Assembly: GCF_027944115.1 (NCBI RefSeq)
Contig: NZ_JAPJZI010000001.1
Coordinates: 1,426,001-1,490,000 of the forward strand
Direction: 5' to 3'
DNA from: Hoeflea prorocentri
Lineage (GTDB): Bacteria > Pseudomonadota > Alphaproteobacteria > Rhizobiales > Rhizobiaceae
DNA: 64,000 nucleotides
The notes below the pieces were generated by a model. That model was not told the origin of the DNA. It searched no databases and saw only the letters and a program-made list of their open reading frames with translations. Positions 27,647 to 37,792 of this stretch are shown piece after piece. A program made the position numbers and the translations under genes. The first letter of the stretch is position 1, and every line of letters starts with the position of its first letter.

Positions 27647-27770
27647 GCGTCCGGCTGCGCCGCCGAGGGGCGGGGCGGCAAATTAAGTCTCACGCCGGTC
27701 CACTCCGGCGGTTCAATTCGGAAACCGGCACACCCAAGCTGGTTTCGGGGGAAACGAAAAGGCACAGATC
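27647..27770 (+). other. Hairpin-rich spacer between nuoI and nuoJ
   Basis: Three separate inverted repeats lie in this 124-nt gap: GCCGCC/GGCGGC at 27659-27679, CGCCGG/CCGGCG at 27693-27710, and GAAACC/GGTTTC at 27721-27746. None has a T-run. Other nuo gaps here are under 55 nt. An mRNA processing or stability element between the peripheral-arm and membrane-arm genes is possible; nothing proves it. Confidence 0.4.
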
Positions 27771-28385
27771 ATGGGTCTCCAGGCTCTGTTTTTCTACCTG
27801 TTCTCGGCGATCGCCATCGCGGCGGCGTTTATGGTCATATCGGCACGCAATCCGGTGCATTCGGTGCTGTTCCTGATTCTGACTTTCTTTAATGCCGCCG
27901 GGCTGTTCCTGCTGGCCGGCGCCGAGTTTCTGGCGCTCATCCTTGTTGTCGTCTATGTGGGCGCTGTTGCGGTGCTCTTCCTCTTTGTCGTCATGATGCT
28001 CGACATTGATTTTGCCGAACTTCGCTCCGGTGTCATGGAATATGCGCCGGTCGGAGCGCTGGTGGGTTTCATCCTGGCGGCCGAGCTTGTGCTGGTACTG
28101 GCCAGCAATGCTTTCACGGTCGAGCCGGTGGCCAATGCAACGCAGCCTATCCCCGATCTCAACGAGGTCCCCAACATCCAGGCTCTAGGAGACATTCTCT
28201 ATACGGATTATGTCCACTTCTTCCAGGCCGCGGGCATGATCCTTCTTGTTGCAATGATCGGCGCCATCGTCTTGACGCTGCGCCACAAGGAGAATGTGAA
28301 GCGGCAGGATGTGTCGGCGCAGGTGGCCAGAACGCCGGAAACGGCGATCGAGGTCGTCAAAGTGAAGCCCGGGCAGGGCATATAG
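27771..28385 (+). CDS. nuoJ: NADH-quinone oxidoreductase subunit J
   Basis: A 204-residue membrane subunit with five helices, including [27 protein letters not shown], here as the pi-bulge helix 3 that takes part in coupling. The hydrophilic C-terminal tail ([16 protein letters not shown]) is somewhat long but usual in this group. It is followed by nuoK after 16 nt. Confidence 0.96.
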   Translation: MGLQALFFYLFSAIAIAAAFMVISARNPVHSVLFLILTFFNAAGLFLLAGAEFLALILVVVYVGAVAVLFLFVVMMLDIDFAELRSGVMEYAPVGALVGFILAAELVLVLASNAFTVEPVANATQPIPDLNEVPNIQALGDILYTDYVHFFQAAGMILLVAMIGAIVLTLRHKENVKRQDVSAQVARTPETAIEVVKVKPGQGI

Positions 28386-28401
28386 GCGGTTAGGAACAAG
28401 C

Positions 28402-28710
28402 ATGGAAATCGGACTTTCCCATTATCTGACGGTCGGTGCCATCCTGTTCACGCTCGGCGTGTTCGGCATCTTCCTGAACCGCAAGAATGTCATCGTCATC
28501 TTGATGTCGATCGAGTTGATCCTGCTCGCCGTGAACCTGAACTTCATCGCGTTCGCCCAGCATCTCAACGATCTGGTCGGGCAGATATTCGCGCTGTTCG
28601 TTCTGACTGTCGCTGCGGCCGAAGCGGCCATCGGGCTGGCGATCCTTGTTGTCTTCTACCGTAATCGCGGCTCGATTGCCGTTGAAGACGTAAACATGAT
28701 GAAGGGCTGA
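28402..28710 (+). CDS. nuoK: NADH-quinone oxidoreductase subunit K
   Basis: A 102-residue, three-helix subunit homologous to MrpC, with the proton-path glutamates in [16 protein letters not shown] and [19 protein letters not shown]. It lies between nuoJ and nuoL, its standard place, with 7 nt before nuoL. Confidence 0.96.
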   Translation: MEIGLSHYLTVGAILFTLGVFGIFLNRKNVIVILMSIELILLAVNLNFIAFAQHLNDLVGQIFALFVLTVAAAEAAIGLAILVVFYRNRGSIAVEDVNMMKG

Positions 28711-28717
28711 GCGGGCG

Positions 28718-30703
28718 ATGTATCACACCATTGTTTTCTTCCCTCTGCTGGGAGCAATCATTGCCGGGTTTTTCGGCCGCTCCATAGGCGCGCGCGCCTC
28801 GGAATACGTGACCTGCGGCATCATGGTCATAGTCGCTTTTTTGTCCTGGATCGCTTTTTTCCAAGTGGCACTCGGCCATGGTGACATGATCCAGATCGAA
28901 GTCCTGCCATGGATCGTGGCCGGCACGCTCGACATCGACTGGGCGCTTCGCATCGACACGCTGACGGCGGTAATGCTGGTGGTTGTCAATACGGTCTCCT
29001 GTCTGGTGCATATTTATTCGATCGGATACATGCATCACGACCCGCACCGCCCGCGCTTTTTTGCCTATCTGTCGCTGTTTACCTTCGCCATGCTCATGCT
29101 GGTGACGTCGGACAATCTGGTCCAGATGTTCTTCGGTTGGGAAGGTGTTGGCCTCGCGTCCTATCTGCTGATCGGCTTCTGGTATAAAAAGCCGTCCGCC
29201 AATGCGGCGGCTATGAAGGCCTTTATCGTCAACCGCGTGGGTGACTTCGGCTTTTCACTTGGTATCTTCGGTATCTTTGTGCTGTTCGGCTCGGTGTCGA
29301 TGGATGTCATCTTTGCCGGCACGGCGGACTTCCTGCCGGGCGCCGAAGCAAGAACGTCTGATGCATTCTTCGAGTTTTTCGGCATTGAGATGAACAAGGC
29401 CGATGCACTGACGACAGTCTGTATCCTGCTCTTCATCGGCGCCATGGGCAAATCCGCCCAGTTCCTGCTGCACACATGGCTGCCGGACGCCATGGAAGGC
29501 CCGACACCTGTTTCGGCGCTCATCCACGCTGCGACCATGGTCACCGCAGGCGTCTTCATGGTGGCGCGTATGTCGCCGATCTTCGAGCTTTCGACCGACG
29601 CTCTGACAGTGGTTGTGATCATCGGTTCGATAACCGCGTTCTTTGCCGCAACGGTGGGGCTCGTTCAAAACGATATCAAGCGGGTCATTGCCTATTCAAC
29701 CTGTTCGCAGCTTGGATACATGTTCGTGGCACTGGGCATCGGGGCCTATGGCGCGGGCATATTTCACCTGTTCACGCACGCCTTTTTCAAGGCGCTGTTG
29801 TTCCTCGGCGCCGGTTCAGTCATCCACGCTGTGTCCGATGAGCAGGACATGCGCCGTATGGGCGGTCTACGGAAACATATTCCAACGACCTACTGGATGA
29901 TGATCATCGGCACGCTGGCGCTCACCGGGTTCGGCATACCGTTCACGGCGCTCGGAACGGCGGGCTTCTTCTCCAAGGACGCCATCATCGAATCGGCCTT
30001 CGTCGCGCACAGCCCGGCTGCCGGCTTCGCCTTCGTCATGCTCGTCATCGCCGCGACATTCACCAGCTTCTATTCCTGGCGTCTGATCTTCATGACGTTC
30101 CATGGCAAACCGAGAGCTTCGTCTGATGTCATGCACCACGTACATGAATCACCCATGGTGATGCTGGCACCGCTCTTCATCCTGGCGGCGGGTGCCTTGT
30201 TTGCAGGCATGCTCTTTATCGGAGACTTCTTCGGTCACCACTATGAAGCCTTCTGGAACGGGGCACTGTTTACACTGCCCGACAATCATATTGTTCATGA
30301 GTTCCACAACGTGCCGGCCTGGGTGAAGCTGAGTCCGTTCACAGCCATGGTCGTCGGCTTTGCATTTGCCTGGCTTTTCTATATCCGCTCGCCTGAAATC
30401 CCGAAAGAACTGGCGGTACAGCACCGCGGCCTCTATCAGTTCCTGCTCAACAAATGGTATTTCGATGAGCTCTACGACATCCTTTTCGTACGCTCCTCCA
30501 AGTGGCTCGGCCACTTCCTTTGGACGAAGGGCGACGGGTGGCTTATCGATGGGTTCGGGCCAGACGGGATCGCAAAACGCGTTCAACAGATTACCGGCCG
30601 CATCGTGCGACTGCAGACCGGATACCTCTATCACTATGCCTTCGCGATGTTGATTGGTGTTGCTGCACTGATCACGTGGATGATGCTCGGGAGTAACGTG
30701 TGA
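28718..30703 (+). CDS. nuoL: NADH-quinone oxidoreductase subunit L
   Basis: A 661-residue antiporter-like subunit at the end of the membrane arm. The core antiporter domain includes [16 protein letters not shown], the helix-7 Lys in [22 protein letters not shown], and [15 protein letters not shown]; the C-terminal amphipathic lateral helix and final anchor ([15 protein letters not shown]) are present. The stop shares its last base with the nuoM start (TGATG), indicating coupled translation. Confidence 0.96.
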   Translation: MYHTIVFFPLLGAIIAGFFGRSIGARASEYVTCGIMVIVAFLSWIAFFQVALGHGDMIQIEVLPWIVAGTLDIDWALRIDTLTAVMLVVVNTVSCLVHIYSIGYMHHDPHRPRFFAYLSLFTFAMLMLVTSDNLVQMFFGWEGVGLASYLLIGFWYKKPSANAAAMKAFIVNRVGDFGFSLGIFGIFVLFGSVSMDVIFAGTADFLPGAEARTSDAFFEFFGIEMNKADALTTVCILLFIGAMGKSAQFLLHTWLPDAMEGPTPVSALIHAATMVTAGVFMVARMSPIFELSTDALTVVVIIGSITAFFAATVGLVQNDIKRVIAYSTCSQLGYMFVALGIGAYGAGIFHLFTHAFFKALLFLGAGSVIHAVSDEQDMRRMGGLRKHIPTTYWMMIIGTLALTGFGIPFTALGTAGFFSKDAIIESAFVAHSPAAGFAFVMLVIAATFTSFYSWRLIFMTFHGKPRASSDVMHHVHESPMVMLAPLFILAAGALFAGMLFIGDFFGHHYEAFWNGALFTLPDNHIVHEFHNVPAWVKLSPFTAMVVGFAFAWLFYIRSPEIPKELAVQHRGLYQFLLNKWYFDELYDILFVRSSKWLGHFLWTKGDGWLIDGFGPDGIAKRVQQITGRIVRLQTGYLYHYAFAMLIGVAALITWMMLGSNV

Positions 30704-32211
30704 TGATTGACTGGCCGATTCTCTCAACGGTCACATTTATTCCGCTTGTCGGCGTACTCCTGATTCTGCTGATCCGCGACGACGGCGAAACAGGCCGCCG
30801 CAACATACGCAATGTGGCATTGATCGTTACCTCCTTTAACTTCCTGCTCTCGCTGGTGGTCTGGGCGGCTTTCGACGACTCGATCGTCGGCTTCCAGATG
30901 GTGGAGAAGGCGCAGTGGCTGGATTCCGGCATCTCGTATCACATGGGCGTCGACGGCATTTCCATGCTGTTCGTCGTCCTGACCGCTTTCCTCATGCCAC
31001 TATGTGTGCTGGCGAGCTGGGAAACCATCCAGACACGCCTCAAGGCCTATATGATCGCGTTTCTGATCCTGGAAACGCTGGTTATCGGTGCCTTCTGTGC
31101 GCTCGACATCGTTCTCTTCTACGTCTTCTTCGAAGGCGGCCTTATTCCGATGTTCATCATCATTGGCGTCTGGGGCGGCCAGCGCCGGATCTACGCGGCC
31201 TTCAAGTTCTTCCTCTATACGCTGGTCGGATCGGTGCTCATGCTGCTGGCCATCATGGCCATGTACTGGAATGCCGGCACGACCTCGATCCCGGAGATGC
31301 TGGCGCATAATTTCCCGGTCGGGATGCAGCATTGGCTGTGGCTGGCCTTCTTCGCATCCTTTGCTGTCAAGCTGCCGCTCTGGCCGGTTCATACCTGGCT
31401 GCCGGATGCGCACGTCGAAGCGCCGACGGCAGGGTCGGTCATTCTGGCCGGCATCCTGCTGAAGCTCGGCGGTTACGGTTTCATCCGCTTCTCGCTGCCG
31501 ATGTTCCCGGTCGCCTCGGTTGATCTTTGGCCCCTGATCTTCACGCTGTCGGTTGTCGCCATCATCTGGGCTTCACTCGTCGCGATGATGCAGCAGGATA
31601 TCAAGAAGCTGATCGCCTATTCCTCCGTTGCCCATATGGGCTACGTCAAGATGGGTATCTTTTCAGCGAACGCGCAGGGCGTGACCGGCGCGATATACAC
31701 CATGCTCTCGCACGGTCTTGTGTCTTCGGCGCTCTTCCTTTGCGTCGGCGTCATCTATGACCGCGCTCATACGCGCGAAATCGCTGCCTATGGCGGGCTG
31801 GTCAACAACATGCCGAAATACGCCGTGGTGTTCATGGTCTTCGCGATGGCGAATGTCGGATTACCGGGGACCTCCGGGTTTGTCGGGGAATTCCTTGTGC
31901 TTATCGGTGCGTTCCAGATCAGCAGTTGGATTGCCATCTTCGCGACCCTCGGGGTTATCCTCTCGGCGGCCTATATGTTGTGGCTCTACCGGCGGGTAAT
32001 CTTCGGAGCACTGGAGAAGGAAAACCTCAAATCCTTGCTGGATCTGTCGACCCGCGAAAAGGTGATCCTTTATCCGCTGGCGATCCTGATCGTTTTCTTC
32101 GGCGTCTATCCGCTTCCGGTCTTCGATGTAACTGCCGTGACTGTCGACGCGCTGATCAACAACTACAATGCCGCGCTTGAGGCCGCCAACGGCCTGGCGC
32201 TCGCGGACTGA
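30703..32211 (+). CDS. nuoM: NADH-quinone oxidoreductase subunit M
   Basis: A 502-residue antiporter-like subunit that pumps protons. Conserved features are [18 protein letters not shown] with the TMH5 glutamate, [24 protein letters not shown] in adjoining helices, and [15 protein letters not shown]. The ATG at the overlap with nuoL is chosen rather than the GTG one codon earlier. It is 17 nt from nuoN. Confidence 0.96.
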   Translation: MIDWPILSTVTFIPLVGVLLILLIRDDGETGRRNIRNVALIVTSFNFLLSLVVWAAFDDSIVGFQMVEKAQWLDSGISYHMGVDGISMLFVVLTAFLMPLCVLASWETIQTRLKAYMIAFLILETLVIGAFCALDIVLFYVFFEGGLIPMFIIIGVWGGQRRIYAAFKFFLYTLVGSVLMLLAIMAMYWNAGTTSIPEMLAHNFPVGMQHWLWLAFFASFAVKLPLWPVHTWLPDAHVEAPTAGSVILAGILLKLGGYGFIRFSLPMFPVASVDLWPLIFTLSVVAIIWASLVAMMQQDIKKLIAYSSVAHMGYVKMGIFSANAQGVTGAIYTMLSHGLVSSALFLCVGVIYDRAHTREIAAYGGLVNNMPKYAVVFMVFAMANVGLPGTSGFVGEFLVLIGAFQISSWIAIFATLGVILSAAYMLWLYRRVIFGALEKENLKSLLDLSTREKVILYPLAILIVFFGVYPLPVFDVTAVTVDALINNYNAALEAANGLALAD

Positions 32212-32228
32212 CGAAGGGTGCTTGCGAA

Positions 32229-33680
32229 ATGACTCCTGAACTCCTCGTAGCAAGCCTGCAGCTGACGATACCGGAATTGATGCTTGCCGTCGGCTCGATG
32301 GTCCTGTTGATGATCGGGGTCTTTTCCGGCAATCGTTCGTCGACGATGGTGACGGGGCTTGCCGTTGCGCTTCTCATTATTTCCGGTTTGTGGCTGGTTC
32401 TTGTGTCCGGCGAAGGTCTGGCCTTTGGCGGTTCGTTCCTTCAGGACCCGTTTGCCCGGTTCATGAAGGTGCTGACCCTGATCGGGTCCATTACTGCGAT
32501 GGTGATGGCGGTCGGTCATGCGCAGGAGGAGCAGATCGACCGGTTTGAGTTCCCGGTCCTTATCGTACTCGCCACGCTCGGCATGATGCTGATGATCTCG
32601 GCGAATGACCTGATTGCGCTTTATCTTGGCATCGAGCTGCAGTCCCTGGCCCTTTATGTCATCGCAGCGATCAACCGTGACAGTGCCCGTTCAACGGAGG
32701 CCGGACTGAAATATTTTGTCCTCGGCGCCCTGTCATCGGGCATGCTTCTTTACGGCGCGTCGCTGATTTACGGGTTCACCGGACATATCGGATTTGAGGA
32801 AATTGCTGAAACGCTGGCGAGCGGCGATCGCTCCCTCGGCGTGATCTTCGGCCTTGTCTTCCTGCTCGCCGGTATCGCGTTCAAGATTTCCGCGGTTCCG
32901 TTCCACATGTGGACGCCGGATGTCTATGAGGGCGCGCCGACACCGGTCACTGCTTTTTTTGCAGCTGCACCCAAAATCGCGGCCATGGCCATGCTGGTGC
33001 GTATCGTCATCGAAGCCTTTGAGCCGGTCGCGTTGGACTGGCAGCAGATCATCGTCTTCATCTCGATCGCCTCCATGGTGCTTGGTGCGTTTGCCGCGAT
33101 CGGTCAACGCAACATCAAACGGCTGATGGCTTATTCGTCGATCGGCCATATGGGCTATGCGCTTGTCGGTCTGGCAGCCGGCTCCCAGGTTGGCGTGCGG
33201 GGTGTCGCCATCTACATGCTGATTTACATGGTGACCACCCTCGGCACTTTTGCCTGCATATTGGCCATGCGGCGTAAGGAAGAGGGCAATGTCGAGCAAA
33301 TCGATGACCTCTCCGGGCTTGCGTCGACCAATCCGCTGATGGCGACCGTGTTGACCGTTTTCATGTTCTCGCTGGCAGGCATTCCGCCGCTTGCCGGATT
33401 CTTCGCCAAATATTTCGTCTTTCTTGCTGCGATCGAATCCGGCCTTTATGCGCTGGCTGTGATCGGCGTGCTGGCCTCTGTTGTGGGTGCCTACTATTAC
33501 CTGCGCATCGTCAAAATCATGTGGTTTGACGAGGCAGGGGAGAGTTTTGTTCCCGTTTCGGGCGAATTGCGTCTGGTGATGGGCGTGTCGGGCCTGTTTG
33601 TCATCGGTTATGTACTGGTCGGTGGACCGATCGGGCAGGCGGCCGGGGTTGCGGCCAAGACGCTGTTTATAGCCGGGTGA
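32229..33680 (+). CDS. nuoN: NADH-quinone oxidoreductase subunit N
   Basis: A 483-residue antiporter-like subunit, the last gene of the complex I set. [16 protein letters not shown] contains the TMH5 glutamate, and [22 protein letters not shown] the TMH7 lysine region. The operon does not end here: the next start codon lies 4 nt after the stop. Confidence 0.96.
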   Translation: MTPELLVASLQLTIPELMLAVGSMVLLMIGVFSGNRSSTMVTGLAVALLIISGLWLVLVSGEGLAFGGSFLQDPFARFMKVLTLIGSITAMVMAVGHAQEEQIDRFEFPVLIVLATLGMMLMISANDLIALYLGIELQSLALYVIAAINRDSARSTEAGLKYFVLGALSSGMLLYGASLIYGFTGHIGFEEIAETLASGDRSLGVIFGLVFLLAGIAFKISAVPFHMWTPDVYEGAPTPVTAFFAAAPKIAAMAMLVRIVIEAFEPVALDWQQIIVFISIASMVLGAFAAIGQRNIKRLMAYSSIGHMGYALVGLAAGSQVGVRGVAIYMLIYMVTTLGTFACILAMRRKEEGNVEQIDDLSGLASTNPLMATVLTVFMFSLAGIPPLAGFFAKYFVFLAAIESGLYALAVIGVLASVVGAYYYLRIVKIMWFDEAGESFVPVSGELRLVMGVSGLFVIGYVLVGGPIGQAAGVAAKTLFIAG

Positions 33681-33684
33681 CGGA

Positions 33685-34452
33685 TTGAACGACCCGTCTT
33701 CCGAATTCAGGCATATTGCGCTCGGAGACGTCGATTCGACAAATCTGGAATGCTTGCGCCGGGCTCGTGAGGGTGACCCAGGCGGATTGTGGGTCACCGC
33801 CAACCGGCAGGTCAAAGGCCGGGCACGGCGTGGACGCGGCTGGGTATCGGAGCCGGGCAACCTTTATTCATCGCTTTTGCTGATTGATCCTGCCGACCCC
33901 GCAGCACTCGCCAGCCTGCCGTTGGTCATTGCGGTTGCTGCTCACGCAGCCATCTCGAGAGTGTTGCCGCCGGGCGCTGCAAAACCGACAATCAAATGGC
34001 CGAACGATGTGCTGATCAACGGCGCCAAGGTGTCCGGTATCCTGCTGGAGGGTGAGAGGCTGGCAGATGGCCGTATGGCGGTTGTGATCGGCTGTGGCAT
34101 AAATGTGGCCCATGCACCCGAAGGTGTTATATATCCCACGACAACTCTTCAGGCACAGGGCGCGTCTGTCTCTGCTGAAGAGCTCTTTGCAAGACTTTAC
34201 CAATCGATGGGCGAGGGCCTTGCGGCCTGGAACAGGGGGCGCGGCATCTCGTCCATAAGACAGGCTTGGCTTGAGAATGCCGAAGGTTTAGGAAAGACAA
34301 TCACGGTCAATCTGCCGGCGGAGTCCATCGTCGGCACATTCAGGGACATCGATCAGTCCGGTTGCCTCGTGCTTGTCGACAAGGACAACAGAATTAAAAC
34401 GATTGCGGCCGGGGATGTGTTCTTTGGTCAGTCGAACTCAAACGCGCTGTAG
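33685..34452 (+). CDS. birA: Biotin--[acetyl-CoA-carboxylase] ligase (TTG start)
   Basis: A 255-residue biotin protein ligase that activates biotin with ATP and attaches it to carboxylase carrier proteins. The catalytic loop is KGRARRGRGWVSEPGNLYSSLL, followed by KWPNDVLINGAKVSGILLEG and a C-terminal SH3-like domain. It lacks the N-terminal HTH that makes E. coli BirA a repressor, so it should be a pure enzyme. The only suitable start is TTG 4 nt after the nuoN stop; no ATG or GTG occurs before the catalytic loop. This ties its synthesis to nuoN translation. Confidence 0.9.
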   Translation: MNDPSSEFRHIALGDVDSTNLECLRRAREGDPGGLWVTANRQVKGRARRGRGWVSEPGNLYSSLLLIDPADPAALASLPLVIAVAAHAAISRVLPPGAAKPTIKWPNDVLINGAKVSGILLEGERLADGRMAVVIGCGINVAHAPEGVIYPTTTLQAQGASVSAEELFARLYQSMGEGLAAWNRGRGISSIRQAWLENAEGLGKTITVNLPAESIVGTFRDIDQSGCLVLVDKDNRIKTIAAGDVFFGQSNSNAL

Positions 34453-34457
34453 ATAAC

Positions 34458-36125
34458 ATGGCATCCAAGGACGAACTCGTATTCCTGCCGCTTGGCGGCG
34501 TTGGCGAAATCGGCATGAACCTTGCGCTTTACGGCTTCGGGCCGAAGGGGAAGCGTGAGTGGCTGATGGTCGATTGCGGTGTCACGTTCCCCGGGCCGGA
34601 TCTTCCGGGTGTCGACCTCGTTCTGCCGGATATCCGCTATATCGAAGATGAAAAGATAGATCTCAAAGCCATTGTGATCACCCATGCGCATGAGGATCAC
34701 TACGGTGCGCTGGCGGACCTTTGGCCCTATCTCGGCGCTCCGGTCTATGTCACACCGTTTACGGCGGGCATGCTGGAAGCCAAGCGGGCTTATGAAGGCA
34801 ATGTCGAGGCCGTACCTGTCAAGACATTCAATGCTGGCGATACGTTTCAGGTCGGGCCGTTTTCCATTGAAGCGGTGGCGGTCAGCCACTCCATCCCGGA
34901 GCCCGTTTCGCTTGTTATCACAACACCTGTCGGACGTGTGGTCCACACGGGAGACTGGAAAATCGACGATGCGCCGTCACTTGGTCCGCTGGCCGACGAA
35001 GAGCGGTTCCGGGCCGTCGGCGACGATGGTGTTCTTGCGCTCATTTGCGATTCGACCAATGCGCTGCGCGATGGCGTCTCACCTTCGGAAGAAGATGTCG
35101 GGCACAGTCTTCAAAGCATTATCAGCGCTGCGCGGGGCCGGGTTGCCATCACCACGTTTTCTTCAAATGTGGGGCGCATTCGCTCTGTTGCTGAAGCCGC
35201 GAGGGATGCAGGCCGCAGGGTTCTGCTGCTGGGCAGTTCGATCAAGCGTGTTGTCGATGTCGCCACGGGCCTTGGCTATATGGATGGGCTTCCTCCCTTT
35301 GTCGATGAAGACGAATTCGACCTAATTCAGCGCGACAAGATCGTGATTATCCTGACCGGCAGCCAGGGTGAATCGCGTGCGGCTCTGGCCAAGATGGCCC
35401 GTGACGAGATGCGCCGGGTCATGCTCAACGCCGGCGACACGGTCGTCTTTTCCTCGCGCACCATACCAGGCAATGAAAAGCCCATCCTCGATATCAAGAA
35501 CGCACTGATCGATCAGGGTATCGACATAGTCACCGATGACGACGCGCTGGTGCATGTCTCGGGTCATCCGAGACGCAACGAACTGCAGCGGATGTATGAT
35601 TGGACCCGCCCGCAGATTGTCGTTCCGGTTCACGGCGAAGCGGCGCATCTGGTTGCCCAGGCTCAATTTGCCCGTGAGTGCGGCATCGAGACCGTTCCAC
35701 CCGTTCGCAATGGCGACGTGCTCAGGCTTGCACCCGGGCCGGCCGAGATCATTGATGAAGCGCCTCATGGGCGGATTTACAAAGACGGCGATCTGATCGG
35801 CGATTTCGAAGAAATGGGTGTTGGGGAACGGCGCAAGCTCTCCTTTGTCGGACATATCGCCGTCAGCGTTATCCTCAGCAACAAGCATGAGATCATCGGA
35901 AACCCTTCAGTGAAACCTTTCGGCCTGCCGGAGGTTGATGAAAACGGAGACCTGCTGTCGGACAGGCTGGAGGAAGCAGCGGTAAGCGCGATCGAGAGCA
36001 TACCGAGGGTTCGCCGGCGCGATCTTGATGTCGTACGCGAATCCGTGCGGCGTGCGGTTCGGGCTGCCGCCCGGGATGTCTGGGGCAAGAAGCCTGTCAT
36101 GACTGTGTTTGTTTCCAGGGTATAG
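34458..36125 (+). CDS. rnj: Ribonuclease J
   Basis: A 555-residue beta-CASP metallo-beta-lactamase nuclease with 5'-exo and endonuclease activity in RNA maturation and decay. The metal motif is ITHAHEDHYGAL, with the beta-CASP blocks around VVFSSRTIPGNEKPI and HVSGHPRRNELQRMYDWTRP, and the C-terminal domain ends in VFVSRV. Alphaproteobacteria have both RNase E and RNase J. It follows birA by 5 nt and precedes mce by 26 nt. Confidence 0.93.
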   Translation: MASKDELVFLPLGGVGEIGMNLALYGFGPKGKREWLMVDCGVTFPGPDLPGVDLVLPDIRYIEDEKIDLKAIVITHAHEDHYGALADLWPYLGAPVYVTPFTAGMLEAKRAYEGNVEAVPVKTFNAGDTFQVGPFSIEAVAVSHSIPEPVSLVITTPVGRVVHTGDWKIDDAPSLGPLADEERFRAVGDDGVLALICDSTNALRDGVSPSEEDVGHSLQSIISAARGRVAITTFSSNVGRIRSVAEAARDAGRRVLLLGSSIKRVVDVATGLGYMDGLPPFVDEDEFDLIQRDKIVIILTGSQGESRAALAKMARDEMRRVMLNAGDTVVFSSRTIPGNEKPILDIKNALIDQGIDIVTDDDALVHVSGHPRRNELQRMYDWTRPQIVVPVHGEAAHLVAQAQFARECGIETVPPVRNGDVLRLAPGPAEIIDEAPHGRIYKDGDLIGDFEEMGVGERRKLSFVGHIAVSVILSNKHEIIGNPSVKPFGLPEVDENGDLLSDRLEEAAVSAIESIPRVRRRDLDVVRESVRRAVRAAARDVWGKKPVMTVFVSRV

Positions 36126-36151
36126 AGCCGAACTTAAAGGGGGCAGCCAAG

Positions 36152-36556
36152 ATGATCGGCAGATTGAACCACGTGGCGATTGCCGTGCCTGACCTTGAGA
36201 AGGCGGCGGCGGTTTACCGGGCGGCCCTGGGCGCGGCGGTGTCCGACGCGATGGCGTTGCCTGACCACGGCGTGACGGTGGTGTTTGTCGAACTCGACAA
36301 CACCAAGGTCGAACTGCTTGAACCGCTGGGCGAGAATTCGCCGATCGCCTCCTACCTGGAAAAGAATCCTGCCGGCGGCATGCATCACATCTGCTACGAG
36401 GTGCCCGACATTCTAGCGGCGCGCGACCGTCTCAAAGCGGACGGCGCGCGTGTTCTCGGCGATGGAGAGCCAAAGATCGGTGCGCATGGAAAGCCGGTGC
36501 TGTTCCTTCATCCGAAGGATTTTTGCGGCACGCTCGTTGAACTGGAGCAGGTCTGA
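36152..36556 (+). CDS. mce: Methylmalonyl-CoA epimerase
   Basis: A 134-residue VOC-fold enzyme that interconverts the epimers of methylmalonyl-CoA in propionate and branched-chain catabolism. The metal ligands appear in LNHVAIAVPDL (His), VVFVELDNTKVELLEPL (Glu), MHHICYEV (His) and GTLVELEQV (Glu). The rnj-mce-DUF1467 order is, as I recall it, common in rhizobia. Confidence 0.9.
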   Translation: MIGRLNHVAIAVPDLEKAAAVYRAALGAAVSDAMALPDHGVTVVFVELDNTKVELLEPLGENSPIASYLEKNPAGGMHHICYEVPDILAARDRLKADGARVLGDGEPKIGAHGKPVLFLHPKDFCGTLVELEQV

Positions 36557-36561
36557 GCAAG

Positions 36562-36837
36562 ATGACCATACTGACGGCCATTGCAGTTTATTTCATAATC
36601 TGGTGGATCACGCTGTTTGCCGTCCTGCCGATCGGTGTGCGCACGCAGGCGGATGAAAGCGATGTGACGCTGGGAACAACGGAAAGCGCGCCGTTGCGAT
36701 TGCAGATGCGCAAAAAACTCGTGCTGACGAGTATTGTCGCGGCGATTATTTTCGCCATCTACTTTGTGTTGACCGAAGCTTTCGGCATTTCAGTCGATTC
36801 CATTCCGCGCATCGTACCTGATTTTTCCGAGCGCTAG
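36562..36837 (+). CDS. DUF1467 family membrane protein
   Basis: A 91-residue protein with two membrane helices: residues 3-22 (ILTAIAVYFIIWWITLFAV) and about 53-72 (VLTSIVAAIIFAIYFVL). Between them lies a polar loop with IGVRTQADESDVTLGTTESAP, in which the GVRTQ motif is a family hallmark. Function is unknown. It starts 5 nt after mce and overlaps the end of the convergent acetyltransferase gene by 4 nt. Confidence 0.85.
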   Translation: MTILTAIAVYFIIWWITLFAVLPIGVRTQADESDVTLGTTESAPLRLQMRKKLVLTSIVAAIIFAIYFVLTEAFGISVDSIPRIVPDFSER

Positions 36838-37286
36838 GTTGTTTTGACGGCTTTTTCGAAAAAGACGCGATCGAAACCCTTCTCGTTCTTCCTGCCGATT
36901 TCCCGATATCCCAAAGCCGGGTAAAGCGTCAGGTTCCTCCTCATCTTTTCATGGGTGAAAAGTCGCACGGCCCGCAGCTTTTGTCTGGCTGCCTCTGTCT
37001 CCACATAGTCCATCAGTTGCCGTCCATAGCCGCGGCCATGGTGTGCCGGATCGACAGCGACGCTCCATAGAAGCATGCAATCGTCCTGGCGGTAAAAAAC
37101 GACATGGCCGCGCGGGCGTGGATCGCAAATGAGGAAGACGTTTTGCTTAGCGATGAAATCAGCGTAGTCGGCGTCCATGGGGGCCGGCTTGCGGCCGATA
37201 ATATCGATGTAGTGCTCGTAGGCCTTGCGGGCGCAATCGACAACGGAATTGAGATCCGCCGGAGTGGCAAGACGGATGTCGGCCAT
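36834..37286 (-). CDS. GNAT family N-acetyltransferase
   Basis: A 150-residue acetyltransferase with the acetyl-CoA loop in VDPAHHGRGYGRQLMDYVE (R/Q-x-x-G-x-G/A type), preceded by the beta-strand pair MLLWSVAVDP and followed by VRLFTHEKMRRNLTLYPALGY, typical of small-molecule acetyltransferases. The substrate is unknown. It is convergent with the DUF1467 gene and divergent from the proS side. Confidence 0.85.
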   Translation of the reverse strand: MADIRLATPADLNSVVDCARKAYEHYIDIIGRKPAPMDADYADFIAKQNVFLICDPRPRGHVVFYRQDDCMLLWSVAVDPAHHGRGYGRQLMDYVETEAARQKLRAVRLFTHEKMRRNLTLYPALGYREIGRKNEKGFDRVFFEKAVKTT

Positions 37287-37409
37287 GGTGCAGCATCCTC
37301 TTTCTTATTGGTCTAACGGACGGCGGCCTGGGGTTGGTTAAAAGCACCCGTAAGTCTGATTCAATGCTTTGATCCCCGTGGTTATCCGGTCTCCGGGTTG
37401 CAGCAGGGC

Positions 37410-37563
37410 AAAAAAAAACAAGGCACGGAGCCTTGTATTTTAATTATCGCGTCGATCGTTTACCGATTGCTCGGCGGCTGCAGGTCAAACCGCGCCTTAG
37501 ATCCATCCTCCCAAGACTTTGACCGCGAAACGGACAGAGGTCATTTGCCTCTGTCTCATTGGT
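37410..37563 (-). ncRNA. Candidate structured small RNA between GNAT and proS
   Basis: The 506-nt gap before proS holds no credible reading frame but is dense in structure. On the minus strand a hairpin ACAAGGC-TCCGT-GCCTTGT followed by nine T (37410-37436) is a textbook terminator. Upstream of it are GACAGAGG/CCTCTGTC (37533-37555), GGTCAAA/TTTGACC (37483-37524) and CCGA-GCAA-TCGG with a GNRA loop (37463-37474). A promoter GGTGAC-N17-CTAGTT (37570-37598) is placed correctly for a 154-nt RNA. I do not recognise the family. A plus-strand RNA is the alternative; its loop would expose CCATCCTCCC, an anti-Shine-Dalgarno-like stretch. Confidence 0.45.
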
Positions 37564-37591
37564 GGTGGAAACTAGACCATTGTTTGCGTGC

Positions 37592-37615
37592 TGTCACCTG
37601 AAAAGTGACATTTTT
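37592..37615 (+). terminator. Possible plus-strand terminator before proS
   Basis: TGTCAC, loop CTGAAAA, GTGACA, then five T. It overlaps the -35 of the candidate minus-strand RNA promoter. It may end a plus-strand transcript from the rnj-DUF1467 side or a plus-strand small RNA before proS. Confidence 0.4.
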
Positions 37616-37792
37616 ATCGCGGTCGAGAATTTTTTTGTCGGACGCTTGATTTCAACTTTGTCGCAGCCGGAACGGGCCGTTCGCAAACTCTTCGGGTTTC
37701 CTTCTAATCACCGAGCCGCTAATACAACTATCGTTCCACCGCTATTTCGCCTGATTCCCTAGTTAGGCGAGTTTCCTGACACGGATTTAGAG

